Positions 1-12,300 of a stretch of 64,000 nucleotides of DNA are shown here, piece after piece. The notes under the pieces were generated by a model. It was not told the origin of the DNA. It did no database searches and saw only the letters and a program-made list of their open reading frames with translations. Every line of letters begins with the position of its first letter. Within the stretch, counting starts at the first letter, position 1. Both the position numbers and the translations under genes were made by a program. Origin of the DNA: Costus lasius (Eukaryota; Streptophyta; Magnoliopsida; Zingiberales; Costaceae). The stretch is taken from positions 15,762,501 to 15,826,500 of the forward strand of contig CM050449.1 of the NCBI GenBank assembly GCA_027563935.2, written 5' to 3'.

Positions 1-139
1 TTTCCACATTCAACAATCAATATCCTAGTTCCTCCCGATACATGGTTTGGGTCCTCCAAGTTGTTTGCGATGGAGGTAAAAAGAAAAACATCAACATGTT
101 CCACAAATACCACGAAAGTGTACAAGGTTTTTTTTTTGT

Positions 140-290
140 TTGGAATGTTGCTAGAGGATCTTTGTCCTCTCTCCATTTTTTTTTCAAAATGTCTCTAGAC
201 TTTGCTAGAGAATCTTTTTCTCTTCTTTTTTTTTCGTGTGTCTCTAGACTTTGTTAGAGAATCTTTTCTATTTGTTTTTCTCTATGTTTT
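140..290. repeat. Short degenerate tandem repeat with CTCTAG/CTAGAG palindromes
   Basis: Two clear copies, about 49 bases apart (near 191 and 240), carry CTCTAGACTTTG followed by CTAGAGAATC. A weaker relative lies near 147. Each copy can fold, because CTCTAG is followed after six bases by CTAGAG. Long T runs separate the copies. The stretch lies beyond the ATHILA-type reading frame of the minus-strand gypsy element, so it may be LTR or flank. No gene is seen in 1-720. Confidence 0.55.
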
Positions 291-835
291 TTTTTGTTTT
301 GAAATGACTTTTTCATTCGGATGACTCTTGACAAAAGTGGAGGAGGTTTCAGTGTTAACGGGTAGGGAGGAGGAACCAGTCAATATCAAATATAGTGTGG
401 TAAACCAATGGCGTCCCGCAATTTAAGTAGGGTGCGCAGCCTAGCAAGAGTCAATCCTTTAGTCGTCAACCACAAGGGAATGGATCGCAGCACAATAGAT
501 CAATACAGGCAAAAATCGGTAGAAAAGCAGGATCATGCATATAGATCATATAAATAGAAAAGAGCAACTTAACATTATGCCTAAAGACAAGCAAGATACA
601 CTATGGGGTTCTAGAACAACGACAAGGTGAGATGCTACACAAGGTTGACCAAGTCATGAATACAAATACCAAAACAAATACCAAAGGGTAAAAGCACTGG
701 ATGGTAAAACCTAGTCATAAGTACTAATCATAAATACCCCGTCTCACATGGCAAAATGAGGCATCGTCCTCGATGCCAAAATAGAAAAGCATGAAGGCAT
801 ACAAAAATGGGAGGGGTCCAGAGAGACTCACAAAG

Positions 836-2228
836 CTAGTCGCGGGGGTCATCCCCCGCATCACTAAGATCATCTTCATCAGAGTCAGCAGAAGAGGTGG
901 AGGTAGCATCATCAGTGTCCGCAGGCTGCTGGAAGGGGGCGGTGCTCCGAAAGCCCGGAAAATGAGAGCGGAGGAAGGAGTAGATGTGTTGCCCGTTCTC
1001 CAGCAGAGTATCAATCTGGCGGCCTTGAGTTTGGAGCTGCTGCTGGATGGTCCGAAGGAGCTCATGGGAGGAAGGCTCGTGAGATGCGCAAGGGGCAGGT
1101 CCTGAGGTAAAGGGGGCGGTGGCACCCATGGAGAGAGTAGGATCGTCGGCAGTAAGGTTCTAGTTCTCGCGGTAGCGAATGGATGTGCGCGCGGTGTTGG
1201 GCAGTGGTATGGTATGCTGGCTGCCGCGGAGGATCAGATGATAAATGTCGCCTTGGCGGAAGATCAGCTTCATGGCAATGCAAGCTTCAATGTTGATGCG
1301 CCGACTTCCTGTGGCTTCAGGGGTGCCGTGTGGATTATGCCCCAAATGAAGGGTCAGTGGAGTAAGCAAGCCACCGATGGTGATGGTGCCTTTCGTTCCC
1401 CGCCTGACATGTTCCAAGTGTTTAGCTAAATGAAAACCAGAGTTGAGAGGGAATTGGTGGAGCATCGCCCACAAGAAAATCAACTCAATGTGGCGGAGCA
1501 TACAGTCACTGTCTCCGCGCGTGAAAATGGTGTGGGAGAGCAAGCGATGGGCATAGCGGAGATAGGGGTTAGAGATCGCACTGGCACGCGCGTTCTTAGA
1601 AGAGAAATGCCCCTCGGAGGAGATGCTATTCCAAAACGTATTCTCCCAGTTTCCGATGGGCTTGCGAACCTCGACATCCACAGGAAAACCATACACGGAG
1701 TTGAACTCTTCGAGCGGAAGGCAATATTCAATGTTATTCATGTGGAAGTAGACTAAAAATACCTCATTGTTGGGCCCGGAGTGTCGGGTGGAGAACGAGC
1801 TGAGCACCTCCATTGTCAGTCCAATGTGAGTGGGGGATGCCAAGTTCAGAAATCGGTCCCAGCCCAAGTTTCGAAAAAGCCATAGGATGTCATCTAAGAG
1901 TCCTAGCTGAACCAGTGTTTGAGTGTCCATGTACCGTGTGTTCACGATCCGCCTCCGGGACAGAGCAAAGTAACGAGCTTCTGTGCGACATTGCAGAAGC
2001 GAATGGAAGTGCCCGCAGTTGTAGGATGGAAGGCTGGGTCAGGTGGTTGGGATGAAGGGGTTCGCGAACCAGCAGGTTGCTTTCCTGCCCGACGCCGGCT
2101 GTAGGTGGCGGTAGGAACAGGGTCGTTCAGTGGAGATGATGCAGGAGAGAGAGTAGGTGCAGGTTGCGATTGATCGTGCCGACGCTGCTGGTAGAGGCCT
2201 TACTGGCGCATGCTTTGCGAGGAGCCAT
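836..2228 (-). pseudogene. ATHILA ORF1-family protein, broken
   Basis: The main open stretch (1945 to 1160) reads RYMDTQTLVQLGLLDDILW early. It later has a basic helical segment with NPYLRYAHRLLSHTIFTRGD and then KGTITIGGLLTPLTLHLG. These are the features I associate with the ATHILA ORF-1 family found in Athila retrotransposons, whose function is unknown. The N-terminal part (ATG at 2228, MAPRKACASK) is in another frame, so a one-base frameshift lies near 1990-2000. A TAG at 1160-1162 interrupts the frame, which then continues in frame to a Ser/Asp-rich acidic tail ending at 836. It sits downstream of pol, in the place an env-like ORF would have. It could be a module of a neighbouring related element rather than of this one. 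Confidence 0.7.
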
Positions 2229-2442
2229 GGAGAGGGTGGAGGCATCGGCAAGGTGGTGGCAGAGAAGGCGACGACGAAAAGAGGCGAAAGGGGGCGAAAG
2301 CAATGCTAGGGTTTTCCACGGGGCGTGTAAAGTTGGCGGATAGAGGATTGAAAGGGCGTGGACGGAAGAAGGGTTTATGCAGAAGGGGATTTTAAGTTAA
2401 GTTGAGGGCCCCACAAAAGCCACGGGGTGAGAATGTGATCGC

Positions 2443-2900
2443 TGGGCGCCCCGAGGAAGTTTCTGTGGAAAACATGAAGTTGCGCTGCGGAGCTGTTTCC
2501 AGATTCCACGGGCGAGGTTTCGATCGCTAGGTCCCCCGAGGAAGTTTCTGTGGAGAATATGAACTTCAAGGATTTTCACAGCGAAACTGTACTCAGATTC
2601 CACGGGCGAGGTTTCGATCGCTGGGTCCCCCGAGGAAGTTTCTGTGGAGAATATGAACTTCAAGGATTTGCACAGCGAAACTGTCCCTAGATTCCATGGG
2701 CGAGGTTTCGATCGCTGGGTCCCCCGAGGAAGTTTCTGTGGAGTAGGGGTTTAAGAGCGCCAAGACAGCAGAATTGGACGGGAATGCCACGGGTGAGACC
2801 GGCGTCGCTGGGCCAGCCATGGAACATTCTGTGGAGTGGGAGTCTGGGAAGCAGAATTGGCCCCCGGAAGTCACGGGCGAGACTGTCGTTGTCGGGTTGA
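2443..2900 (-). repeat. Tandem repeats of about 94 bases (four units plus degenerate ones)
   Basis: The phrase CCGAGGAAGTTTCTGTGG recurs at 2451, 2536, 2630 and 2724 (spacings 85, 94, 94), each after an ACGGGYGAGG...GATCGCTGGG block. Two looser units follow to about 2900. On the minus strand the array lies upstream of the ATHILA-type ORF. A related CACGGGGTGTGATTC block occurs once in the 5' LTR at about 10455-10500, so this leader looks derived from LTR U3 sequence. Confidence 0.75.
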
Positions 2901-2959
2901 CCGTGAAATTCTGGAAATAAGGCGATTAACCCCCGACAGCACCCAGATCATCCCTGAAT

Positions 2960-3702
2960 AATGATAAACATATAATTAAGCTCTACAAAGGGATCAAAAT
3001 AGAGTAAACATGAATACCATTACAATACCATTCTAATACCGTCAAGGGTCAATGCTAAGCAAAAGCAGCATGGAATAAACCACTTAAAGCACCAGCAGAG
3101 TAAACACATAGCCAACTAAACCATGTGAAGGAAATGAAAAGAAACTGGCAAGTGGTCTGAGGCCCCCCCATAATCTAGAAATTCATCAAGCCCCACAAAT
3201 TAAGCAAAGGAGAGTGAAAACCGACAGGTAACAGACGTACTCAACAAATGTAAACAGAGTACCACCACACCCCACCTAAGCACTACAAATGCAGGCAACA
3301 AGCGTAAATACCACTGAGTAAGCTACTAGATGGCGGAGCAAAATGAATACACTGCCGGTAGACTACTTAGAGGGAGTAAAAACTAGGAACATGATCGATA
3401 AATCTCAATAGCAGCTCAATACCATCACAATATAGGAGGTGAAAACAGCAAGTAAAAATACCATGGTATTTGCTACAGGGAGGACTAGCAAAGTAGATAC
3501 TCCGCTAAGCAAATTCACATAGAAAGAGTTCAAGCAAGCAAACGGTCAACAAAATCATGATAGAGTAAAATTAAGCAGGCGATCTATAAGTCAAAATACC
3601 ACCGCAGCTCAACAAATGAAGATACCAGTAAGTTAACTACTAACAAATGAAAATAGCATGAAGCAGGTTACTAGAAGAATTAGCTAAATAAAGAATAGAG
3701 CT
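2960..3702 (-). other. Noncoding spacer after pol
   Basis: No reading frame of note. The minus strand is rich in loosely repeated phrases such as GGTATTT, TTTGCTTAG and TTTGTTGAG, so it looks like decayed low-order tandem sequence. It starts directly after the conserved end-of-pol stretch and ends at the repeat-rich leader of the ATHILA-type ORF. Confidence 0.5.
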
Positions 3703-3759
3703 TGGGTTGCCTCCCAAGAAGCGTCGTTTTAAGGTCTTTGGCTTGACCCTAGTGCCGTG

Positions 3760-6700
3760 TCAAGATGGAGTTGAAGGATCGGAAAGGTGGACAAAACTTT
3801 GCTTCTCAAGAGGCTCATGAGCGAAATAGTGCTTTAAGCGTTGGCCATTAACCATGAAGCTTTCAGACTCCCGACCATTGATCTCTATTGCCCCAAAAGG
3901 ATAGACTTTTTTAACGGTAAACGGTCCAGACCATCGTGTCTTCAGCTTGCCCGGGAATAGTTTAAGCCTAGAGTTGAATAGGAGCACTTGGTCTCCTTCT
4001 TTGAACTTCTTTCTCAAGATTTTTCGATCATGTCATTTCTTTGTGCGCTCCTTATAGATACGGGCATTCTCGTAAGCGCTCAATCTAACTTCATCAAGTT
4101 CATCAAGTTGTAGCAACCGCTTCTCTCCAGCAGATTTCAAGTCAAAGTTCAACGTCCAAATGGCCCAAAATGCTTTGTGTTCCAATTCGACCGGTAAATG
4201 GCAGGATTTACCATATACCAGCTGGTAAGGGGACATCCCAATAAGTGTTTTGAATGCGGTACGGTATGCCCAAAGAGTATCCTCCAATTTCATTGACCAA
4301 TCCGTTCGGGCTCATGATACTGTCTTCTCCAAGATCTTTTTCAACTCACGGTTTGATATTTCGACTTGTCCACTGGTTTGTGGGTGGTATGGAGTGGTAA
4401 CTTTGTGGGTGACTCCATATTTCCGCAGAAGTGTTGTAAACCGTTGCTCGATAAAGTGGGAGCCACCGTCACTAATCACGACTCGCTGTACTCCAAACCG
4501 AGGGAATATTATCTTCTTGAATAGCCGCATTACAACTTGAGAATCATTAGTAGGCGAAGGTAATGCTTCCACCCACTTTGACACATAGTCTACCGCCACC
4601 AATATGTACTTATACCCAAATGAGGAGGGGAATGGCCCCATAAAGTCAACTCCCCATACGTCGAAAATCTCAACTTCCAAAATGTTGTTCAGGGGCATCT
4701 CATCCTTCCGTGATATGTTACCGGTACGCTGGCACTAGTCACAGGTGAGTACGAATCTCCTGGCGTCGCGGAACAATGTTGGCCAATAAAATCCACTTTG
4801 AAGAACCTTGAAAGTGGTCTTGGATGTGCTGCAATGCCCCCCATAAGCAGATCCATGGCAATGAAATAAGACATCACGGTATTCAGCTTCAGGTAAGCAG
4901 CGCCGGTAAACTCCATCGGCACATCTTTTGAAAAGGAAGGGTTCATCCCAAAAGTAATGTCGGACATCAGAAAGGAACTTATTCTTTTGCTGGTACGTAA
5001 GTTCAGGAGGCAAGATGTTAATGGCTAAGAAATTCACAAAATCCGCATACCAAGGTGTCTCAATGCTGGAGAGTGCCATAAGTTTCTCATCGGGGAAGAA
5101 ATCATTAATACATGGTTCATGTTCTGGTTCCCCTTTTTGTACATGGGTAAGACGTGACAGATGATCTGCAACTGAGTTTTTGGCCCCTTTCTTATCTCGG
5201 ACTTCGATGTCAAACTCTTGGAGAAGTAAAATCCATCTAATCAGCCGCGGCTTAGCATCTTTCTTCGTCATCAAGTACCTGATGGCTGCGTGGTCAGTAA
5301 AGACAAGGACTTTAGAATCAACAACATAAGACCGAAATTTGTCAAATGCAAAAACCACGGCTAAGAATTCCTTTTCTGTTGTTGCGTAATTCATTTGCGC
5401 GTCATCAAGCGTGCGACTAGCATAGTAGATTGCATGCAACCGGTTCTCTTTTCGTCGTCCTAATACCGCGCCCACGGCGTAGTCACGTGCGTCGCACATG
5501 ATCTCGAATGGGAGGGACCAATCCGGCGGTTGGATGATCGGTACCGAAATCAGGGCTTCCTTCAACATGGCGAAGGCTTGCAAGCAATCCCTGTCAAAGA
5601 TAAAAGGCACATCCTTAGCAAGAAGACAGGTTAATGGTCTGGATATTTTTGAAAAATCCTTTATAAAGCGCCGGTAGAAACCGGCATGACCCAAAAAGCT
5701 CTGAATGCCCTTCACAGAAGTTGGAGGTGGTAGCTTCTCAATTGAATCCACTTTTGCCTTGTCCACTTCTATTCCCCTCTTTGACACTAAGTGCCCGAGT
5801 ACGATGCCCTCTTGTACCATAAAATGGCACTTTTCCCAGTTCAGCACAAGGTCAGCTTCTTGGCATCGCTGCAACACACGAGACAGATTAGCAACGCAAA
5901 CGTCAAAAGAACACTCATACACGGAGAAGTCGTCCATGAATATATCCATCACATCTTCCACAAGGTCCAAAAATATTGCAGTCATACAACGTTGGAACGT
6001 GGCCGGAGCATTGCACAGGCCGAATGGCATTCGCCGGTAAGCGAACGTGCCATAGGGGCAAGTGAACGTCATCTTCTCTTGGTCCTCCGGTGGATAGGAA
6101 TTTGTAGTAACCCGGAATATCCATCTAGAAAACAGAAATGAGAATTGTTAGCAAGACGTTCTAACATTTGATCAATGAAGGGTAAAGGGCAGTGATCTTT
6201 GCGGGTGGCTTTATTTAATTTACGAAAGTCGATACACATTCGCCAACCCGTTACCATCCGTGTTGGTATTAGTTCATCTTTATCATTCTTGACCACCGTC
6301 GTGCTTCCTTTCTTCGGTACAACATGTACCGGACTTACCCACTCACTGTCGGAGATGGGGTATATTACCCCTGCATCAAGAAGTTTTAAAATCTCCTTTT
6401 GCACCACTTCTTTCAAGTTCGGGTTAAGTCGTCTTTGACCTTCAATAGTGGGTTTGCAGCCTTCCTCCAAAAATATCCTATGCATGCAGATAGAGGGATT
6501 AATATCTTTTATATCCTCTAATTTATACCCAATAACATTCTTATACTCTCTAAGTGTATCTAAAAGCAACTGAGTTTGTACCTTGTCGAGACCCGCGTTT
6601 ACTATCACCGGTAAAGTAGAGTTTGAGCCTAAGAATTCATACCTCAAATTATCTGGTAACGGTTTAAATTCAACTTCTTTGACATCTTTTACCGCGGTTA

Positions 6701-7799
6701 GTGGTTGCTCGAGGTTGAAACGCTCATAGAGAGGGGCGGTGTCCAATGGTTCTGAGCATGTCATAACTTCTGATTCGGCTTCCTCTTCTTGTTCATTTTC
6801 AGGTAGGCATTCTTCTAAAGGATCGGTGCTATTGATTATGGTGCAAGTACTACCCAACTCATCCTCCATAACATCTACGCTATAACAAGTCCCTGCAAAA
6901 GAAGGACGTTTTAGGCATTCAGAAATATCGAAATCGATAACATCCTCACCGACGTTTAGCGTGAGCTTCCCATTTTTGACGTCGATTACGGCACCAGTAG
7001 TGGCCAGGAAAGGTCGGCCAAGAATTATGGGAAGTCGGGCGTCCTCTTCCATTTCCAACACGACAAAATCCGCCGGAATAAAGAATTTACCGACTTTGAT
7101 CGGTACATCTTCCAATATGCCAACCGGATGCCGAACTGAGCGATCGGCAAGTTGCAATGAGATACTTGTCTTCTTTAGTTCCCCCATATCCAATTTCTTA
7201 CAAATTGAGAGCGGTATAAGACTCACACTGGCTCCAAGGTCGCATAGAGCGCGATCAAAGCTCACGTTCCCAATCTGACACGGGATTGAGAAACTGCCAG
7301 GGTCTTTTAGCTTGGGAGGTAATTTGCTTTGAATTATGGCGCTGCACTCCTCTGTCAATGCCACAGTTCCTTGGATTTCTAATTTCCTCTTATTCGACAA
7401 TATCTCCTTAAGGAACTTCGCATAAGATGGCATTTGTGCAAGGGCATCGGTGAAGGGGATATTGATATACAACTTCTTAAGTACCTCTAAGAATTTGCCA
7501 AATTGGCGATCAAGCTTCGCCTTTGCCAATCTTTGCGGAAAAGGAATAGCTGGCACATAAGGGGGTGGTGGTGTGTATGCCGATCCTTTATTCTTTTCTT
7601 GTTCAGCATTGGGTCCTTCCACACCATCTCCTTCTTTCCTTAAGGTTTCTTGCTCGGAATCCTTTTCAATATCCACATTCATGCTCGGCTCGTCAAGCTG
7701 CTTCCCACTGCGTGTAACGATAGCGTTGCAGTGCTCTCTAGGGTTGGCTTCGGGTTGTCCTAGAAGTCTCCCAGGAGGTCTAGACGAAGAGGAGGCCTG
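3760..7799 (-). pseudogene. Gypsy pol polyprotein (protease, RT, RNase H, integrase), broken
   Basis: In minus-strand order the domains are: aspartic protease (CDLGASVSLIP, flap region ending in ILGRPFL); reverse transcriptase ([28 protein letters not shown] in place of the usual FIDDF/YVDD box); RNase H ([11 protein letters not shown]); integrase with an HHCC zinc finger and a D,D-E core ([17 protein letters not shown], then the E in [10 protein letters not shown]); and a C-terminal GPF chromatin-side segment (RWSGPFTVKKVYPFGAIEI). Together these would copy the element RNA into DNA and insert it. Damage: a one-base loss near 6093 shifts the RT frame, and in-frame stops lie at 4735-4737 (TAG for a Gln codon between the zinc-finger cysteines), 4312-4314 (TGA) and 4033-4035 (TGA where Trp is expected). 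The reading frame is shared with gag, upstream across the TAA at 7800. Confidence 0.92.
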
Positions 7800-9109
7800 T
7801 TACGCGATTTGGTTTTCAAGCATCTTGCTATATGTAGTTAAAGCATCAACTTGGGAAGCTAGTTGTTGGATAGTCTCGTTCATGCGCTCATTCTGCTTAA
7901 CTTGCCCTGCCATGAAACTTTCTAACATAGTTTCCAAACGTGACTTTGTCGGTTGAGGTGGAGGCGACTGTCTTGGTTGTTGGAATCCCGGAGGTTGTCT
8001 ATAATTTGGTTGTTGCGCTGCGTTACTGTTGCGGTAAGAGAAATTTGGGTGGCTCCTCCACCCAGGGTTGTACGTGCTAGAGGATGGATCCTGCCGCGGC
8101 CTTGAAGGGAAGCTATTGAGAGCATTCACATGATCTTGTGTGGAATCCCCGAAATGAGGAGGTCCCACGTGGCAATCGGTCGAAGCTTGTCCTGATGTAC
8201 CACAATTTTCGCAAGAGACACTATTGACGGTGGCGGAGTTCATTCCCAAAGTATCAAGCTTGTGAGCTAAAGAATCCACCTTAGCCGCTATAGAGCTTAA
8301 CGCATCAAGTTCAAACTTGCCACTTGCCTTGGATGGCCCTGCCCTCTCAGTGGACCACTGGTGGTGATTTATCACCATATCCTCTATGAGATTGAAGGCT
8401 TCATCAATTCCTTTACTCATCAATGCGCCACCAGCTGCTGCATCAATGGTAGGTCTGGTATTGTAGTTGAGCCTGCTATAAAATGTATGGATAAGGAACC
8501 ACTTCTCCAATCCGTGGTGAGGGCACATCATTTGATATTCTTTGAAGCGATCCCACGCTTCACACAATGAGTCAGTGTCCTTTTGAGCAAAATTAATGAT
8601 CTGGGCTTTCAATTGGGCCGTCTTGCTTGGTGGAAAATATTTTGAGAGGAAAGCACTTGACCCCATGTCGAGATAGATCCAAGTGAGAGCGAGTGCAGCC
8701 AAGCACGAGCGTGGTCCCGTAATGAAAACGGAAATAGTCTCAATCGTAATGCGTCATCCGATACGCCATTCATCTTCAGTGTGTCACATACTTCAAGAAA
8801 GATTGACAGATCCAGATTTGGGTCCTCAAGTGGCGAAGCTCCGAATTGATGTTGAGTTACCATGTTCACAAGCGTCGGCTTAATTTCGAAATTATTCGCC
8901 TCGATCGGAGGCCGAGTTATGCTGGTGTGTAGCCCTTGTGCGTTTGGTGAAGCAAAGTCTCTAAGTGTTCAGCGGTTTTCCATCTTTGGTTTATCGATTG
9001 GTTCTTCGGAGTTAGTTGCCTTGGACTTAGCTTTTCTACGGCGTCAGAATGTCTTCTCAATTTCAGGATCTACAGGTATTAATTCTCCCGACCGTTGGGT
9101 CCTACGCAT
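7800..9109 (-). pseudogene. Gypsy gag polyprotein, broken
   Basis: The Gag core is recognisable from RLRLFPFSLRDHARAWL through KYFPPSKTAQLKAQI and CEAWDRFKEYQMMCPHHG, typical of Athila/Tat-type gag (retrotransposon gag family). A Cys-rich stretch CENCGTSGQASTDC stands where a CCHC zinc knuckle is expected, but its His is not evident. The likely start is ATG 9109-9107. TGA stops lie at 9044-9046 and 8969-8971. A small frameshift near 8660-8670 joins the two halves. A TAA at 7800-7802 separates gag from pol in the same frame, at a place where related elements read Gln. Gag would form the virus-like particle that packages element RNA. Confidence 0.88.
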
Positions 9110-9286
9110 AAACCAAGCAAATTCAAAGGCAACTTTTCCAAATAACAAAAAGATGTTCAGTGATTATCAGAAATGTAAAAAGAGATTAACACTAAATAAC
9201 AAAAAACTAATAAACTAAAATAAAGAAAAAGAAATGAAACGTCTAGTCTAGCAATAACTTAACCGCATCGATATTGATAAATTTGG

Positions 9287-9304
9287 TCCCTGGCAACGGC
9301 GCCA
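9287..9304 (-). promoter_or_regulatory. Primer-binding site for reverse transcription
   Basis: On the minus strand, six bases after the LTR end, the sequence reads TGGCGCCGTTGCCAGGGA. This is the usual Athila/Tat-type primer site, complementary to a tRNA 3' end (commonly given as tRNA-Asp). It fixes the element orientation and the inner edge of the 5' LTR. Confidence 0.85.
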
Positions 9305-9310
9305 AAAACT

Positions 9311-10663
9311 TGATAGGTTCCGCAAGTATACAGACTATCAAAGTAATATTTATGTATCGATCCCACAGGGACCAAATACTAAGTACCAACTGATCTAGTT
9401 ATCACAAGCTAAGCAATCCTTTAATTGGTGTAAGTAAGTTACTAAGTGAAGGCTAAAGAAAGATAACAAACTAATGTCACGATGGTTGATCTAAGGATGC
9501 ACGAGATCAGGGCCCGGATCTACCACCTTGATGTGTTATGCATGGATAAATAATAATATAGAAGTCCCTTTTTTCGGTTCTAGGGTAATCCACAAAAGTG
9601 CAAGTTGTCCTCTCTCAAGGATGCAACAAGGTGTTCACCCGGTTAGATGTCTACTGTCGTAGCACGCCTAGCCGGATAAACCCAATGGGCTCCGGATTGT
9701 GTATATCATCTTCATCAATTGTACAAGTTGTCCTCTCTCAAGGATGCAACAAGGTATTTATATGTCTAAGTGTCTACCGCCGTAGCACGCTTAGCCAGAT
9801 AAATCCAATGAGCGCAAGATGATATCCACTACCCGTAGACAATCAACTACTCTCGTATGAAGATTGAGATACTCTTGCTTAGGGTTTCCAACATCCAAAT
9901 GTACCTTTCAGCAATCCTAGATGTCTAACAGCATGAAAAATAATGAAATGATATACTTCATTCATGAGGTGCAACTAGGCAAGATAGAACAATATAGGGT
10001 TCACAAAATAAGGTTATAATCCAAGCATAAAACATTCAAGGGGCTTTCCTAGCCCTAAAACAAGATTAAGCTACAACATTCATGTTCTAAGGTAAAGCAC
10101 TAGTCAATCTCAACGTGACATCCATGAACCGGCGAAAACAAGAGGAGAAATCTAAAGAAGAAGATAAGGACTCCCTTGAGGAGGAGGAAACTGCAGGATG
10201 GTGTCGCTTTCTCCCCCTAATCAGGCGTCTGCACCTTCCTGCTCTCGCAGCGAAGGTTCTTCTTCCTTCCATCGGCTGGTTCTATCCTCCCCTCCTCTTT
10301 TGCCTCCGTGCGTGCGTGAATAGGGCACCCAAAAAGATTGCTTCCTTTTTGTTCTCCCACCTCTCTCTGACGAATTCCTCTTTTGCCCTTACGAAACTCT
10401 TTCTCTGACGTAGGGAAGGCGAGGGGTAAAATCTGGAAAATCAGCATCATGCGACACAGAAGTCACGGGGTGTGATTCTGGTTGCTGGGTGGGTTGTGAT
10501 TCCTGCTGTGAACACGGATCCAGCTGAAAATAATTGCATTACCCCGCTTTTTCCCTGAAATGAGGTAAAAACACGACCGAGTGTAGATTCCGAAGATATT
10601 GCAATAATTCGAAGTATAATCAAGTATAAATGCAGGAATAGTGAAGATATAATGGCAAAATCA
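9311..10663 (-). repeat. 5' LTR of the minus-strand gypsy element
   Basis: About 1353 bp. On the minus strand it starts TGATTTTGCC and ends GGAACCTATCA just before the primer site. The inner end contains CCCTGTGGGATCGAT, shared with the other two gypsy LTRs in this window. It includes a tandem duplication at 9601-9846 and a GC-rich block near 10455-10500. The bases CATAA outside the outer edge would be one copy of a 5-bp target duplication, but the partner is not available. Confidence 0.8.
9601..9846 (-). repeat. Tandem duplication of 123 bp inside the gypsy LTR
   Basis: CAAGTTGTCCTCTCTCAAGG starts at 9601 and again at 9724. Both copies continue through GCAACAAGGT and the GTAGCACGC...AGCC...GATAAA...CCAATG block. 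The copies differ at scattered positions, so the duplication is not recent. Confidence 0.85.
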
Positions 10664-10710
10664 CATAAAAATCCCTATATAAAAGCGACTTAACAATATC
10701 TATTTTGCAG

Positions 10711-10925
10711 CTAAAGAGAAGGTGAAGGACAATGAAAAAGCTAAACTTTTTGCTATACTCCTTGATTCAACTGAATCGGTTATCCTAAACAAGGTACAAT
10801 TTAAAAATCTGCATGAGGAAGCAACCAAGGTAACTGATGAAGGAAACATAGACTTAAAATCATTTTCTGACACTTTAAGGTATGAATTCCTTGGTGTTTA
10901 TATATATATTCTGATCTATGAATAA
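10711..10925 (+). pseudogene. Fragment of gypsy pol between protease and RT
   Basis: The frame ends with SFSDTLRYEFLG, which matches LPDNLRYEFLG of the minus-strand element, a segment lying between protease and reverse transcriptase. About 50 residues upstream are charged linker sequence (KEKVKDNEKAKLF). The RT, RNase H and integrase that should follow are absent, and the post-pol motif follows within 60 bases. The fragment cannot encode a functional enzyme. Confidence 0.65.
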
Positions 10926-10979
10926 CACTATGGTCGAGCTAATGACCTTAAACAAGTGCTTCTTGGGAGGCAACCTAAG

Positions 10980-12300
10980 TCTTTTCTACTTTTCTTTACT
11001 TTTGTATTATGTGTTTTATTTAATTAGTCTTTTGATTTTGAAGTTATGTAGTTTGTTTTGCCTTGCATTAGAATACTAATGATTTTGCTTTCTTATCACT
11101 ATAAGAATATCCAAAAATCAAACTTTTGGAGCTTTTTGATTCATTACGCTGAGATAGGACTTTTAAAGGAAGAGTAAAGGTGCCAAGGTAAACTTCATGG
11201 AGAGATGATAAGATTTGGGGAGATGGTGATGATGATGAAGATGACCCCTAAGAGGAAGGATATGTGGATGTGTTGAACTCTGATGATATACATATGCTAC
11301 TATGCTCATAATTTGGTAATCTCTATTGCAATATTTTTTTTAGGCTGTTATTTACTGCTATGATGTTCTATTCTACTACTGATACTCTTTTGTACTGATA
11401 CTATGGTGGTTTCATGACATTTTTATGATATTTTATTCATGTTGTGATGCTATGGTACTTGACACTTTATGATTTGATTGTGATGCTACTCTTTATCATA
11501 GTATATTTTTATGTGTGGATGCAACATTTTCTGATAACACTTTTGCGAATTAGTTTTATAATGCTATTGAGATATGTTGTATATTTGTCATACTATTATG
11601 ATATGCTATTGTGATGATATCTTTCTTGGATATTCTTGCCTGGATTTTGATAGTGTGATTCTATGATGCTTCTATTATTATACACTGAGTTTGATTCGAG
11701 TATTTTGCATGAATGATATTGCAATATTTTGATGATCTTTCTGTGATGAATTGTTGATTCCATGATACACTTGGATATATATGATAATGTTGTGATCCTA
11801 TGATAGCCATGTGTAAACTTTGAGATTGAATCCATGCATGGTAGGATGTGGTTATGATATGTTGAATGCACCATCGAATTCTCTCATCGTTTTGCCTAAA
11901 TCATTTTCCCAGTCATCGAATTAATATATTCTATGATCATATCCATTTGTTCTATGATTCTGAAATCTTTTGATTGAAATGATTGAAACTGTTGATTAGT
12001 GGGTTACACATTTCTGTGAATGTTCAAGGATGGCAAGCTAGTAGTTTACATATGATTTTATATTGAGGTACATATTTACTTATTTATTCCATGATTCCAT
12101 GCTACTTGTTGGGAAATGATCACAAGTATGATCTGTAGAGCATGATATGAAAAAAAAAAAGAAAAAAAAAATAAAAAAAATAAATGAAGACTCCTCTATT
12201 TGGCACTGCGAAAAATTGACAGTGGTACCTAAGACATGAGTTGAAGTCTAATATCACCTTCTATTTTGAAAGCTACTGTCAATACTTGAATACAATGAGA
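10980..12300 (+). other. AT-rich noncoding 3' region of the second gypsy element
   Basis: No gene. Loosely repeated TGATGCTATG/ATGATATT phrases fill 11280-11880. An A-rich run (about 35 bases, AAAAAAAAAAG-type) lies at 12150-12186. This is the usual look of the long 3' untranslated region between pol and the 3' LTR in this lineage. Confidence 0.6.

Larger units (their letters stand above)
730..10663 (-). mobile_element. Athila-lineage Ty3/gypsy LTR retrotransposon, degenerate
   Basis: On the minus strand the order is 5' LTR (10663 to 9311), primer site, gag, protease, reverse transcriptase, RNase H, integrase, the end-of-pol motif CTTGGGAGGCAACCC (3703-3728 region), a noncoding spacer, a repeat-rich leader, an ATHILA ORF1-type frame, and a polypurine-like stretch near 740-790. 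This order is that of plant Athila-type elements. A 3' LTR matching the 5' LTR was not recognised by eye. The 3' end is therefore uncertain: it may lie outside the window, or 1-2960 may belong to a different related element. All genes carry stops or frameshifts, so the copy is defective. It lies inside, or directly against, the deleted second gypsy element at 10711-14331. Confidence 0.8.
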
